Shown: positions 36,051 through 49,690 of the stretch, one piece after another | Position numbering within the stretch: position 1 is the stretch's first letter | Layout: each line of letters opens with the position of its first letter | Assembly (NCBI GenBank): GCA_023333565.1 | Contig: JAJKFH010002863.1 | Span: 62,001-126,000, forward strand | From: Puffinus mauretanicus | Lineage: Eukaryota; Chordata; Aves; Procellariiformes; Procellariidae | Length of the DNA: 64,000 bases | Direction of reading: 5' to 3' | Made by a program: the position numbers and the translations under genes | Notes under the pieces: generated by a model | Told to the model about the DNA's origin: nothing | Databases searched by the model: none | Seen by the model: only the letters and a program-made list of their open reading frames with translations

Positions 36051-38356
36051 ATAGGGTGGTGAGTACTGGATATGAGTACTAAAAATGAAGCCCATATTTA
36101 CTTCAATGCTCTATTCTATTCCTTCAGTAATACCCAGGACTTACGTGCCACCCATATCTAAATATCAGTTGGGCTTACATGCTTTGATGCTTTGGAAAAT
36201 CTTTTGTCTGCACTTTTAAATGCTTAAAAAAAAAAAAAATAAAAACCCCCACACCTTAATTAACCTTACTAGCATTTTTGACACACTAATCTGTTTTGAT
36301 TTCTTTTTCTTCTCAGATGAATTTTTCCTTTTTCCCTTTCCATTTGCAGTGTTTACATGGGCAAAGGTAGGCCAGAATAAGATTGTTCTGAGGTTTCTGC
36401 TTCAGGCGTCCTTTCCTATTGATGTGCTGCAGTATTTAATACTGTATTGAATGAAGCAGGTAAATATTTATGGAGACTTAAGTGATCCATATCACTTATC
36501 TTATATTTTAGCTTTTAAGTGTAACAATTTAGCTTTTTAAATGTAAAAATACTGTGAATACTCTAAAAATACAGTTTTCAAATACTGTGTTAAAATACCA
36601 TGGCAAGGCAACTGTAGTTAAATGCTTCTACACAATTTTCATGAATAGTATGTTACCAAAACTATTTCCAAACAATGACCCTTCTAGCAAATTGCCCTCA
36701 AAGACAGACTTCTTTGAGCTGATCGGAAATGGGAACATAAAACCGACAACATTAGAACACTCCAGGAACTGGACTGTGTATTTTATAAGAAATTTTGTGA
36801 CCTAGAAGGAACTTTGCCCTACAAAAACCAACCAACCAAATGTCCTGAAAAACAAAATCCTGCTTCACTGTGAGTGCTGGCGGAAAGGAATTGAGAGTTT
36901 ATTTTTTATTTACTATGTCTTTTATTCATCTTTCCTTATCTTTAATGTATAAAAGATAAGGAAATGCTGTAATGAAATTTATGTCAATGTTGTGTCTTCT
37001 GGACTTAATGCCCCTCTCACAGTTCTTACATATTTTACTCCTGTGTAACCACTGCTTGAGAGTTTTACCAGGGTAAGCATGAAGAGAATTGGGCTGTTTG
37101 CTTTCAGTGATTTTCAGTAGTTGTGCAAAATACTCTAGTTTCTTCAGTACTCTCAAACCATTGGTTTTTTTTATGGATAGATTTGGCTAATATGAATCTC
37201 CTGAGGCTTTGCAAACATAAAGCATTGAATTTTGCATCTTATATTAATCTCTGGTGTTAGATTTTGGTCCTGGTGAATTATTACCTCCTTGCTCCTTTCT
37301 CAGACAGTTCTGTGGGTAATATTAGATTTTGTCCTTGGACTGAATTGTTAAAATGTGGTTTGAGGTCTAGAATGGTGCCTGCTGCCTGGTCGTCTGCCTA
37401 GCTCCCCCAGTTCCTCTTGATCCTGGTGCCCACTTTGCCTATGGACCTCTGAGCAATTGTATCTGGATATGCAATACTCAAAGGACTAATGGAAACAGGC
37501 TATATGCTTGCTACTCCTTTTCTGGGCAGGATTACACAAACCTAATACTTATTTAGCTTTGGGTTCTAACACCCCATCCACTGCCCCAGGGGAACAGGCC
37601 AGGTGTCCTGGTTTTATAGCTCCTTTACATGACCTTATATCTTGCTCTCTTCTCAGTCTTTTTTTTTAGTCTGTCCCTACTTTTTATTTAGCAAATGCTG
37701 TAAACTTTTTTAAAATGGAGATTGTACATTTCTGCACAATACAAATGGTTCAAATGCCATTTTTCCACTCCAGCAATTTCCACTTCAGCGGTTCCTTAGT
37801 TTATACCCAAGGTTTGGGAGGGTTAGGGTATGTTTTGCACCCTGATGGAATGTGGTGCTAATAAATCAGCAAAGGATGGGATGCGCTGGGACTTGCCCCA
37901 CTGCTGATGTTCTAAAAAGGTAGCCAGCTGTTGAGCTTATTTACTGTCCCATCAGAATTGGAATTGGGCTTGGGGCATTGTATAGATCCCTTGACTCTTC
38001 AAAAACCTGGTTAGTTGGAATTAAACAAAGAATCCTTCCTGGATTTCTGGGTAATACTTTTAAAACCTTAGATCTGGTCACTTGTTAGGAATTCTGCTAT
38101 CATTATATCTTCTTGATTTCTCATTGGGCACCTTTCAAACCAGTTCAGGAAAGAGGGCCACCATGATGTAGCGTCCAAAGATCACCCCTGCAGTTTGCGA
38201 TGAGGTGTGAAGTTAAAGCAAATGGATGCATCTGACAATCCAAGTTCTCCCCTTTTAAGGTTACAGATGTACTAGAGAAATACTGTGATTATTTTGTCTT
38301 GCTACAGTTCTTTGGTTGGCTCAGTGCCATTCGAAGTGGCTGACTGCCAGTGAGGT
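36051..38356. other. Intergenic sequence, nothing specific recognised
   Basis: AT-rich, with an A run near 36227-36240. No gene or clear repeat. Confidence 0.4.
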
Positions 38357-38856
38357 CTATAATCTTTTGATTTTCTTCTCAGTGTGAACCATCTGCTCCT
38401 TCAGTCCTTGCTGCAACTCAACTTTTTTAGCAAGTTCAAAGTTGGCTACACCTTTCTCAGCCTCCCTTATTTTCCAGGAAATCCTTTGATCTACAACACC
38501 CAGACTGGTGATTATCTTTTTGATTTCTTTTTACTACTGAATGATGGGAACGTTGTTATTGGTCTTCCTAATGAATCCAGACATTCGTCACTGATAGACT
38601 GAGGTGTTTTCCCCCTTCTTTTCAGTTTTTCTCTGAGGTCATCCTGGGAAATTTCCAGATGCTGTTTTAATTCCTTTTGCAAAGTTTCAGCCTCTGACTG
38701 GAAAGCATCTTTGGCTACCTTGGAGTTTAGCATGCTCAACAGAAATCTCAGCTCACAATTTCTTCCCCTGGGGAAATCTTTGGTTTCTTCTTCAAAAAGG
38801 ATCTCACTACTTACACCATTGTTACTATTTTTGTAGAGTAGGTAGCCAACATTCAT
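38357..38856 (-). pseudogene. Broken coiled-coil reading frame, possible decayed retrocopy
   Basis: Gene not recognised. A 114-codon minus-strand frame (38512-38856) is rich in Glu/Lys/Leu/Gln and predicts helix: QSEAETLQKELKQHLEISQ then DDLREKLKRRGK. It ends in a basic KKKSKR and a stop. Just before that stop a second frame (to 38357) continues in the same style: a VVDQRISWKIREAEKG segment, then FELAKKVELQQGLKEQ and HTEKKIKRL. One frameshift would join the two into about 165 residues of coiled-coil-like protein. The amino acid make-up is unlike the chance frames elsewhere in the desert. No intron signal or poly-A tail proves retroposition. It could also be an old transposon ORF or chance. 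Confidence 0.35.
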
Positions 38857-41800
38857 GGTTTTGCAGACTGTTTCTATTATGACAGCAGATATATAATATA
38901 GGCATATATTTTTTGATGTGATCCTGTTTATTTACAAGGTGTACAAGGTAACATTCAGATTCCAGGAACTAATAAAGGTCATACAAGAGAAAGCATTTTC
39001 TTTGCTCACAGATAGAAGCATTCTTTCAGCCAATGCTCTGTCCCCCAAATTCCATGTCTTGGCTTTCTTTCAAACTCCCAGGTACTTGTCTTGCTGGCTT
39101 TTTGGCTTCTTTGCTTGCATCTGGCTGCTCCTGCCCATAAACACATACACTTTTACCAAAGAGTACATAGTTTAGATGAATTTATAGACATCTCCCAGCA
39201 AAAGTCCTTCACCATCTAGCTCAGCTTCTGAGGCAGCTTGCATATGGCCAGAGTTTTGGGTAGTGACTCATTTGTTTCAGCTGTCTTATGTGCCTTACAC
39301 TAAAAAGGACTATGATTTCTTCTTCTGTTTGCCCTATATGAGGAGCCTGTTAACAGCATCAATGATGTCTCATTCAACCTTCACCATAATACTAAATCTG
39401 TGTGTAAGGAGGACTGGATTATCACAACTGCATAGCTTGCCATAAAACTGCAACACAGTTTAATTTATGCCCTTATCCATTTTCATCCTACTGGTTTTCT
39501 TGGAACAGTCCTCAGAAAAGAAATTCTGTGGCATCAAGTGAACAAGAAAGACTATCTGTGAGTTAAAGTTCACCTTTTATTCACTCTGCAAGGTGTGAGT
39601 TAACGGACACAACTGTTTCTTTTTCCATCAATTGCTTGATCAGTCAATGAGACGGGAGATTACCGATAAATGCAGCTTCACGTTGTTTTATTTCATCACT
39701 TCCCATGTCAGTAAGGTATTGTATTGGCTGTAGGTGGCAAGGTGTTGGCAGCGGGGGGCTGCAGGGTGGCCTCTGTGGGAGGAAACCAGGGGCTGCCCTG
39801 TGCCCAGCCGGCTCCAGTGCACCCACAGCAGGACACAGCTGAGCCCATCAGCCAAGCTGGTGGCACCTCTGGGAAACATGTTTAAGAAAGGGCAGAAACA
39901 GTGGACGGGCAGAGGAGGAGGGAACAGAAGAGTGAGAAACAGCAGAGGGAACACTGTGTTCTTGAGCCTAAATTTATCAGACCAAATCACACCTATATTC
40001 CTGTACTAGGGACATCCTCTTGGCTAGAAAGTCATCTGTATAATAAGGCATGGTTGGGGTGCTGAGGGGTGAGCTGCCCACTGCCATGCACTTGGAAACA
40101 AAAGACAAAGGCTTTTAGGCAGAACCAGAACACCTGAGTCTCCAGTCATAGCTCTGCATGGTTTACTTCCTGCAGTTCTTTTGGATTTGTGCTAGTGAAA
40201 GATAGAAGGCAATTAAATGTTGCCTATATGTATGCTACAGAGACATAATTTTTCAGTAGCTGCAGAAAAGACATTCTCTCCTGCACGTGCAGACAAATAG
40301 TTTCTGTAGAAGAGCCTTGGCCAGGACACAGGATCTTAGTGCTTTCCGACTGTGGAAATACAGATCTATAGATCTATTTATCTTTTTCTAACTTATATTG
40401 TAGTTATAACCAGTAAAAAAGAGGACAGAATGTCATACGCAAAAGGTTTAGATATGACACAGAATAGGCTGAATTTAACATCTGTGCTTTAAATCAAGAC
40501 TGAAGTTAAAAATAAAATTCATGTTTTATATTAATCAGCAATCATATGAAACAAAACCTCCTTCCCAATAAGCTGGCATTTTTATTGATTATTATGACTT
40601 AAAATATATTTGAAAACAGTAATATAATTAAGTGTTAGTTATGAAAATATACACTTCTTTTTTTCAAGGAATCTGTGCAGATCATCCTTGAAGCTTTACT
40701 GAAACTGCTTTCCTTCTCTCTCTTCTTGAACACACACAGTTATTTGTGATGCTTACCTCCAACCCCAATATGACTTGGCTGTCACTATGAAGAATTCAAT
40801 TGCACAAGTTCAGTGGAAACCTAAATGAACCCTCCCTGCAGATGGAATAGTTCTGAGAATGTCTTTATCCCTTGAGCTGGGACACTGGCCTATGTAATTT
40901 TTTGAATTAAGTCTGTTTACTTTTACCTTAACAACTCTGAAACTTTTGTTCAGGCCAAAACCAAATCAACGCCATCCAGGCCTTTTTTTTTTGTTTCATT
41001 TTCTGATGGTCCTGTAATAAAACAGAAAAGGCTTTTAAAAAATCTGTTTGTTATTATAACTTCACCCTAATTCCTCACATACAGGAGATGGATTTCAGTG
41101 TCTCAAAACACAGAAAGTTCCTGAAGATCTCAGGGATTTAAAGGAATTAACACTGCTCTTTAAAATACCTAGCCAGCCTTTCTATACAAAGAAAACAAAA
41201 CCAAAGTGCTTTAAGAAGTCCATAATAACAAGAACCTTTTCTTTTATTTGTTCTTCCTTCATCCAGACTTTATCCTGTTTCTTCTTTCTGAAAGATAGCG
41301 GGAAGAACACTATGGAAGATATTTGTGTGTTACCTTAGTAAACTCCACGCAACATACCCAATCCAGTTCTATAGAGCGTAACAGAGTGTAAGGCATGGGA
41401 CAGCAGTTCAGTTATGCTATCCTTTTTGTTGCTGCTAAGGCTGTTTCCTGACTATTTCTGCCACCTCACCTTTTGTATTCTGAGCAATAATAAAGAGTTT
41501 TATCTAAAGTTAAGAGACATACCAAATAAATTATCAGAAATTCTAGTATCACTGGGCATCTGTGGTACCACAATTGTTTGGTTATCCACTCAGTACGCCC
41601 ATCTAGATAAAATATGGTCCAGTCATCACGGTATGGAAGACAAACAAAATGAAATGATGGCAGATAACGTAGAGAGCCACTTTAGTGATGAGACATAAAT
41701 AAGCTGCTATTTCTTCTATTATCAAGACTTGTGGTTAGAGCAGTGATAAATCTGCCAGTTTTTCAGTTTCATGACGAATTGATCTAAACATTTTTACCTA

Positions 41801-44800
41801 CTTCTATTATGCACGTTTTGAGTTAAAGCAAAAGCCTAGTGCAAAATAAATGTTGAATTTTATTAATATTTCTTAATTAAAATCCATATGACTGACTCAT
41901 TTTAAGACAGTTTCTAGGTGAAAATCAAGAACAGTGATCGGGGGAACTGATCTAAAAGACTGTGATTTTTGTGGTAGAGCTCCTCTGAACTGTGCTTGTA
42001 GTTCAGAAAAGCATATTCTTGCTGCCTGGAGGTTTTGTGAACATTTTACAGATCCAGTGGTTTTAACAAGAAAATCACAACTGCACAACTTGGTTTGGTG
42101 GGATGATTTGAAACACAGTTTCTATCTAAGTTACACCAAGAGGTGTCAAGGTCTGATCTCTCCTTACTAAGTACTGTTGTATGGTCCTCAGGTAATTTCA
42201 CAGTAACTGTCTGATTTTCATGTTAATTGCAAAAATTTAGGGTAGAATTTTTATATTTCTCATATTTAGTTGTGCATCACTCCTAAACCATTTCTATTGG
42301 TCATGGAGTAAGGTGAGTAACATGAGTAATTGAAAAAGAATCAGCCCTGAGCATTGAAAACAGTAATACGATACAGACCTAATTAATGGAACTCTAGATT
42401 TATGGACACAATATTAGATGCCATTGGGGAGGAAAAAAACCACCATTTTATTCAAGAGAGAGTAAGAAAGACTATAAACTTCCAATGTGTCCCAGTTAAG
42501 CAGGGACATGCTTCATGCTGAAGATTTTATCTGTAGAAAGATAAGTAAATAAAATGTTCAAAATTCTAAAAGAATTCAAGAATAATTCACCCTAAAAGTA
42601 ACCAAAAAACTTTACCCCAAGTAGGTAATGCTATTTGTTCAGTGTTTACCAAGACAGTATCTTAATCTATGATGTGGCTGGAAATGCAATTAGTTAATAG
42701 CAATATATAAATTAATTAAATGTTATTTTCATGTACGTAAACAGTAACAAGAAGGTAGCATCCGAAACCACATTCAAACTGGGCCATAGATAAAATCTGC
42801 CTATGTTGCAGATAATATAACAATTACTGTGTTTTTCCATCACTGTTAAGGTGCATTAATCTAATGAACTTCTCCCTGACTGGCCTGCAAGTTTCTCAGG
42901 TGCCTAACTTCAGTTGTCCACATCTGCTCACAGATATACCAAGGACATAAGTGCCCATGTCTTGCTCTCACTCCACCGCTGTATAGGCTCCAGTGGAGAG
43001 GCTGCCTACGTTTTCCCTAAGTAACCAAAGATGTCTGGTAATTTGTCATGGCTTTCGGACTGATTTCAAAAACTCTCTTCATAAAGTGACCTCTTGCTTA
43101 GGAGGTTGTTCTCATGCTCTCCTGATCCTGACAAGGTGTGAACTGTTTGAATACTTTGGGTTTGAATACTTTTGAATAATTTGGGTGCAATGCTCTTTTG
43201 TCAAAATTGAAAATGCACACATACGGGGCCAGACGGAGATCAGGCTATAAGGCTCTAATTCAAACTTAAGAACGGAACAAGGCTTTTGATATTTCCTCCT
43301 AGCTGGATTCTTGTTTTATTTTTGTACATCCCCAGTCTCCTCTCTGAGGGGAGAGCCATTTGTCCTTTTAGCCTAATTACTTTTGCAGTTTTTGAAAGGT
43401 GGGGAGTGCATGCTTGAACCTGCTGGGTAAGTGACTTGCCTGAGCTGTGACCAAACCTCTCAGACTGACAGGGACCCAGGACCTTCCTGATGGCCCTTCC
43501 TCTGGCTGGAAAGAGCTCCCATGAGGCCACTTGCTTACGGTCTCTACGAATCAGTGGAGACACAGACAGCTAATTTAGTTGGACTGAATCTCTTACAAGA
43601 TGTCTTCAAGACCTCAACTTTTCTCCATTGATTTTATGGGAATGTGGGCAGTTATTTTAGGACAGGATCACCCCTCCAGGCACTGAGTAACTAAGATGCA
43701 GGTAATTCCTAGGGCAGGCACTTATCACTGAATCTCATCTAGTGCTAACAACATTAATAGATCTGGGAGCAAACACTACTTTTGTGGTATTTCGGTGTGA
43801 CACATTGCATCATTATCACTGAGTCACAAATGACAAATTTTTAACGGTACTTTTAAAAAAATCTGCTTTCCTATTTAGTATTGGTTTATGATAATTTTCC
43901 AAATTACTTATTTAATTATTTATTGCTTTATTTTCTTAATGAAGAAAACAGAGGTGGAAATTCCTCAGCTGAGTTCAGCAGTGCTATTTTATGAGCTGAC
44001 GAGCTTAAAGCTACAGTGCATGTGCTTCAAATGACATAGCTTTTCCAGCTCCTCTCTTGGAGGTAAGGGTGGTGACTGAGTGATGGGCACAACACCACAA
44101 GCTGTCTCATGGCAAGAGCCCTTCCCTGTGCTGTACGCAATGTGTCGCGTTGTCATACTGTCTGCTGCCTTTGATCCGCCCTGGAACATGAAGTCTATTA
44201 TGGAGAACACCCAGATGTGATCATCCAACCTCCAGATTTGGATCAGGAAAATTCTTAATTAGGCCAAAATATTCCTGTGTGATGCAGCTCTCACTAATTG
44301 GATAGGTATTGCATCTTTTAAATGCTTGTAGCCAGTGAGTAAGGAATGAAGGCTGAGCCTCTTTTCCCTGGCTACTTTCCTTAGCAGATACAAGGGCTGC
44401 TGTGTCACACGAACGGACTGACTCAGCTATGACTTGACCTTGCATTGACCTATAGTTCTCAGTCTGAAGGAAATAGTTAAGTAATAACTGAAACACACAC
44501 AAAGTGTATCTGCTTACTTTATTATTTTGCCCAGATTTACAGTACTTAGGAGCCATCAAGTGTTTTACTTCAACAGAGGAATGCAATTATAGTATTAAAA
44601 TTAGCAGTGAGGGATCCTTCTTTCAGAACCTGTATATGCTTTTTCCCTTCCTTTGACTGAAATGGAGACCAGAGTCCAAGTCATTGCTTGGCTGCAGTTT
44701 TTCTTTAGGTTTGTTATGCGGATTTTTGTAGTTTCTTTCCTGTTGGAATTAGGCGTATTGCGTGGAGAGAACAAGGGCATCAGGTCCCTGCTCTGTTGCC

Positions 44801-45724
44801 TATATTGCATTTCAGGCATGGGAGTTGAGGTGGTAGGCAAGAGGATCCTGAACCATCAGGCAGCACATGGATGGGAATGGGGGGAACTGGTCTTGTCAGA
44901 CAACTAGACAGGAGGGTAGTTATCATACGAGGGAAATCATATGCTCTTAACATCAATGAGTAGCACACAACTTTTCTCCTGGAGCAAGAACTGCCCACAC
45001 CTGTAAGATTATGGGCTTTCCCTTAGCAAAGACCAAATACTCGCTGACCCTGAAAGGCAGTGGAGCTGCCTTTCCCTGAGTAAAGATCTACCTCATCAAA
45101 ACCAATGCTGATATTTGCATCTATGCAGTCTTTAGCTGACTGACTGTTAAAGGGCTTACGGCTGCTGCTCTGGACACTTGATGGAAAAGGCATTTTCTGT
45201 GCATTCACACACTTACAAACTGTAGCACTGCAAATCTTTCTATACTTTCCTCACCAGTATGTGTGAGCCTTCACTTGAAGGAGCTGGATTTAGGGGTTTC
45301 TTCATTCACCCTATGCCTGCCATGAGTCTCTCCGCTGAAACTGCCAACAAGAATACGACTGGCTATGTGAATCATAACGACGTGACTGAAAAGGGTGTAT
45401 TCTCACCATATCAGCAAATGTTAAGGATGGCTTTATAGTAGGGTCATATGTAAAGTGGGCTGAGATTGCCAATTTATTTCATAAAAAGCAGCAATTATTT
45501 ATATTCATCATGCAAAATCTGCAGAAGCCTCAGTGAAAGCATTGATGGAAATGCTGCTGCCAAGCCACTGAGCCATCAGTCCCCGTCTGGACTGCTGTAC
45601 AGGCCAGCACAAACTGCTTGATAGCAGCCAGCACCCCACGGCACGTGTGAGACAGATGCAGCCTCGGTGGGCTGTGGAAAGGTACAGGGGGCCACATCTC
45701 AGGGAAGGAAAAGATTTGTTTTTA
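38857..45724. other. Intergenic sequence without a supported gene
   Basis: Ordinary composition. The segment 39740-39870 is a GC-richer patch. A fragment near 43620-43665 (CTCCATTGATTTTATGGGAA and following) resembles an old dispersed repeat. Longest open frame is 121 codons (44221-44586, minus) with no domain. Confidence 0.4.
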
Positions 45725-45812
45725 ACACCATTTGGGCATCTATCTACTTGCCTAAGCACTTCTCCCTCATTGGTTTCAGTAGGAATTAGGCACTTGGGCA
45801 TCTGTTTGTGTT
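45725..45812. repeat. Old imperfect-palindrome repeat copy
   Basis: GGGCATCTATCTACTTGCC ... ATTAGGCACTTGGGCATCTG forms an imperfect inverted layout around CTCATTGGTTTCAGTAGGA. It resembles the copy at 59865-59940 (TTAGGCACCTG ... AAGTGCCTAACTT). Confidence 0.35.
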
Positions 45813-46454
45813 TTAGCAGGTGAAATATTGAAGAATAAGGCAAAAGCTTCTTATCCTGAAGTGATGAGCAGGTTGCCTGGCTTCCTGAGGGGGGATCCTC
45901 TGATATCAGTAAAGCTTCATGTAGACGAAAGGACCTGCTTGCTAAATGTGTCTACAGAATGAGGGCCTCTGAGGGGGGAAAAGCTGAAGGAAAGGACTGG
46001 ACGCAGTACAAACAGGGAATCCTACTCCCAGCTGCCAAAATTGCAAATCTGGAAGCATTATTCGTGACTCAGAATTACTCATTATCCAGACGTTCTTCAC
46101 ATGTGTTGTATATACTCCTAGGGTGGAGGTTTTAAAAAGGGAGAGAGAGGGAAACCTGAACATTTCCTGGGGTTCATTGGAAAGAAAAGGTTATTACAGT
46201 TTTTATTTATTACTCTTGAGTAATACATCTTTAGCAAAAAGTTATCCCTGAAAAACACATTAAACACAAACAAAAGATAAAAAGAAAAAAAAAAAGAGAG
46301 GGAACAGCTGAAAAAAGTGTAGGTCATTGCAGCTGTGTTGGAATCAGAATGGTTCTGTGATGGACTAATGAAAGATATGTGAGTAATTCGTTTCATATTT
46401 ATCTACTTTAAGGTCATGTACAACATCTATTATCATAACATTTGAGCTCCTCAC

Positions 46455-46560
46455 AGTCTCTGTTGTATCTTCACATTTCCCTTGTCAGATCCTATTATTT
46501 CCATTGTACAGCTGAGCAATCAAATCAGCCAGCAACGCAGGGAGGATTTACCCTGCTTTT
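46455..46560 (-). mobile_element. Possible MIR-type SINE fragment
   Basis: The segment CCTATTATTTCCATTGTACA then GCTGAG resembles the reverse complement of MIR (attattatccccattttacagatgag). Decayed. Confidence 0.35.
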
Positions 46561-47730
46561 ATGCCATTTATAGCACCTAAGTCAGAAAGTCAGCCCTTGT
46601 GAGGATGGCCTGTACTTAGGAGGGAAAATCAGGCATTGCTTGAGATGTACCTGGGTTTTATCACCATCCAGGACAGCCTGTCTCTCTATCCCTCTGAGGG
46701 CCATAAGGCAGCTGGACTCCAGGGAAGACTCTGTTAAGTGCCATGGATGAGATGAAAGTGAATCTCGAGGATTTGCCCACCATCAGACAAGATGCGTGAA
46801 GCAGGCCATGAAAACAGTGCACCCTCTTAGTTCCATATCCTAGAACCTGGCTGCTTCTGCTAGAGGGAAATATGTCCCTTCATAAAGCTCAGCACAATCT
46901 ACACGTATTATCAGCTTGCCCAGATGCCTTTGAATTGGCACTGATACAGAGACAGGAGAACATAATAAGCTGTTCTCCAGCTACCAGACTATATGCTGTT
47001 GTCAATATATGTTATTCAGTACAATTCAGCATCTCAGTACGGCTGGAAGTCTGTTACTGGCTTGCACACAGTGTGTGTCTTTTTAAAGGCAGATAAACTG
47101 TAGGGTGCTCAGATTTTATAAACATGTTTTCTTCTTCCCAGCTGAAATAAAATCTGGCCAAAATTCAGGCTTACAGAGACACCAATTTAAGTCCCAAATA
47201 AGTCTTTAAGTTATGTTATTTCAGATTTACATGCATGTAATCAGGAGCACAATTTAGATTATTATGTTTAATCTAGCTCGACTCTTTCTAATTCTTTCCT
47301 GGTGGGAGGATGTTAAAGCTTTCAAGAGTCAGCCTTTGTTCCAGTTTTTTGGTGTACCCATGGCAGGTTTATAATTTTTATGTTTCATCCAATTGGAATG
47401 ACAACCACATGCTGTAGGATTTTTCCCCTCATTACACAAATCTTCACTCTGTGTACTCTGCTGAGCAAATATCTGATCTTGTATCAGATGAGTAAAACTT
47501 AATGAGTTAAAGTATAAGTCCCAACGTGCTTAGATTGATTCAAAACCTCCTTTTCCAACTCATGTACTCTGGCTTTGCCATTGCTTGTGACTTCCCAAAA
47601 TTCCTTACGGCTTTTGCAAGGCTGGACTTCTCTTTACTGCTTGTACTGATGGCTTTTGACAGATTAGGTTTTTGAAAATAAAAATACTTTGCATGAATAT
47701 AGCTCTTAAATTTTTAATGTTCTTAGCTTA

Positions 47731-47825
47731 GGGTTTAAGTGACTTGCCCAAGGCAACAGAAGGAGTTAGAGACAAAACTGGATTAGTCACAAAGTGTTTC
47801 TGGCTCATTGACTTGGGCTCACACT
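47731..47825 (-). mobile_element. MIR-type SINE fragment
   Basis: AAGTGACTTGCCCAAGGCAA, then an AGAAGGAGTTAGAGACAAAA segment and CTGGATTAG, follow the conserved MIR core in reverse complement (agtgacttgcccaaggtcacac ... ctgggattag). Confidence 0.7.
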
Positions 47826-49569
47826 TCTAGACAAGGCTTTTCTTTCCAGAACAGTAAAATTGCTCTTTCAGTATTAGAAAAGAAGTCCAGTAGGTAAACT
47901 TCCAAAAACCGTAAGCTGAGCTCACTGAAATCTACTTAGAGTTTTGCAGGAGGTGATATATAATAGCATCATTTTTCCCTGCCCAGCACTTAGCTCTTAT
48001 TTAATTTGTGCATTTTCCTGTTGTCTTCCTTGTTTTATGTGATGCAGAAAGACGTGATGTTAATATTTGATTAATTTTGCTAAACTATTGCCATTTTAAT
48101 TAGTTTCAGTCTTAAGAGTGTGTTACTTGTTTCTATTCTGAATTTCTTCTGTCTTCTAATGCAGTGTTTTACACTGGTGTCTGAAGAGCTAATGGTTGGT
48201 GGTATGTTATGAATTTACAGAATATAATCAGATTGACTCTTAATTTTCTTTTGGTTAAGCAGAACAGTGTGGGCTCCTACACTCCCTCAATATAAAGTAA
48301 ATTTCCCAATTACATATTCATTCTCATGGTTCTTTCTGCAACCTTCTGTGAAATATCCACCAGAATTGTGTACAGTGGAAAAGACACAGTGGGTGGGAGC
48401 AAACTGAGCAAATGTGGACTACTCAGTCAAGAGTCCCTGTATGTCACTGAAGAGAGACAGTCACTTTCAGGTTGGAATTCATCTGATAGATTTCAGAAGT
48501 CTGCCCTAAATGAATCACAACATAGAAGTGCCTATTTCTCACTCATTACTGTAAGGAAACCCAAGGTGAATAATTCTATGTGGATGACCTAAGTTAGGTG
48601 ATATGAGTCCTACTCAATATTCCAAAACCCAGGCACGGTCATTTCAGAAGAAATAAAGTAACTTCCTGCTGGAGATTCCTTTAGTAATACATGCAAGGGT
48701 TAAATTAGTACTTTTGGTGTTGCAGGAGAGCTCAGCCCATGGTTTGTGGGGTGTTTGCAACCTTGGGGATAACTTCAGTTTGTGGCCCTCCAGTGCTTTC
48801 TCTGGAGAAACTTCAGAGCTAATTGCAGGCTGGGCAAGTTGCACTGGCAGGAGGGCAGCGTGTTCCCCAGGGCCACCTCTCCAGGTGGCTCTGAAGCCAT
48901 GCAGCCGTTTTACAGGTCACAGAACCAGTGCTTAGCCAGGGAGCCACACGGGGAGCGGAAGCTTAATGCCGCTGAGTGCGAGTGCCTCCTAGCTCTGCTG
49001 ATGCACAGCTGCCCCACGCTCCTTCGAATCTCCAAATTCTCGTGTCTGCTTGTCTCAGCCTACTTGCTATGCACGTGCACGCTCATCCTAGCTGTTTGGC
49101 AGGTAAGGCTGCTCTAGTAGCGGTTCTTTTCTGTCATTCACAAAAGTCTGCCCAGGCAGATAACTTGAATGCTGCTGTCTATCCCAACAGCTGATTTTCT
49201 TCCAAGATCACACAGTATCTTTTTTAAGTTGTCACTTACCAAACTGAGGCTCCATCTCCTTTAAATATGGCCTGTGTTCTCTTCTTATACATGGATGATT
49301 CTGTATTTGGCTGTATACATACGGTTTTCTAGCAGCACCAAATAATTCAGAATTTACTTGCATCAATGACTTCTCTCTTTTTGTCATTTATCACTGCTCC
49401 AATATTTGCATGGGCTATAAATTTTAAGGGTAGGAATTTTATGTTTCATTTCAGGTTAATGATAGAAAATGTCTAATGAGGGAGGAAAAAAGAACAGACT
49501 GTAGAGTGATTTCAGAAGGAACAGTGATTCTCTGATTACAGTTGTAGGTTAATGCTTATCAGTCAACCC

Positions 49570-49690
49570 ATTTCAATCTCTGTAGGCCACACTTACTTGT
49601 TTTCTCAATAACAAGTTTATGTAGCAGCATATCAAACATCTTCCAGAATTACCACATAGAGCTTCTATGTCTAAACAACTGGTTATGAAA
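49570..49690 (-). mobile_element. Possible ancient CR1-type fragment
   Basis: AACAAGTTTATGTAGCAGCA then TATCAAACATCTTCCAGAAT and TACCACATAGAGCTTC resemble the reverse complement of the CR1 segment encoding the ALDKVPH/SAFDTV-type region. Weak. Confidence 0.35.

Larger units (their letters stand above)
45813..49569. other. Intergenic sequence around MIR fragments
   Basis: Apart from the two MIR-like pieces, no gene is supported. 48700-49120 is GC-richer with overlapping open frames up to 111 codons, none with a recognised domain. Confidence 0.4.
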
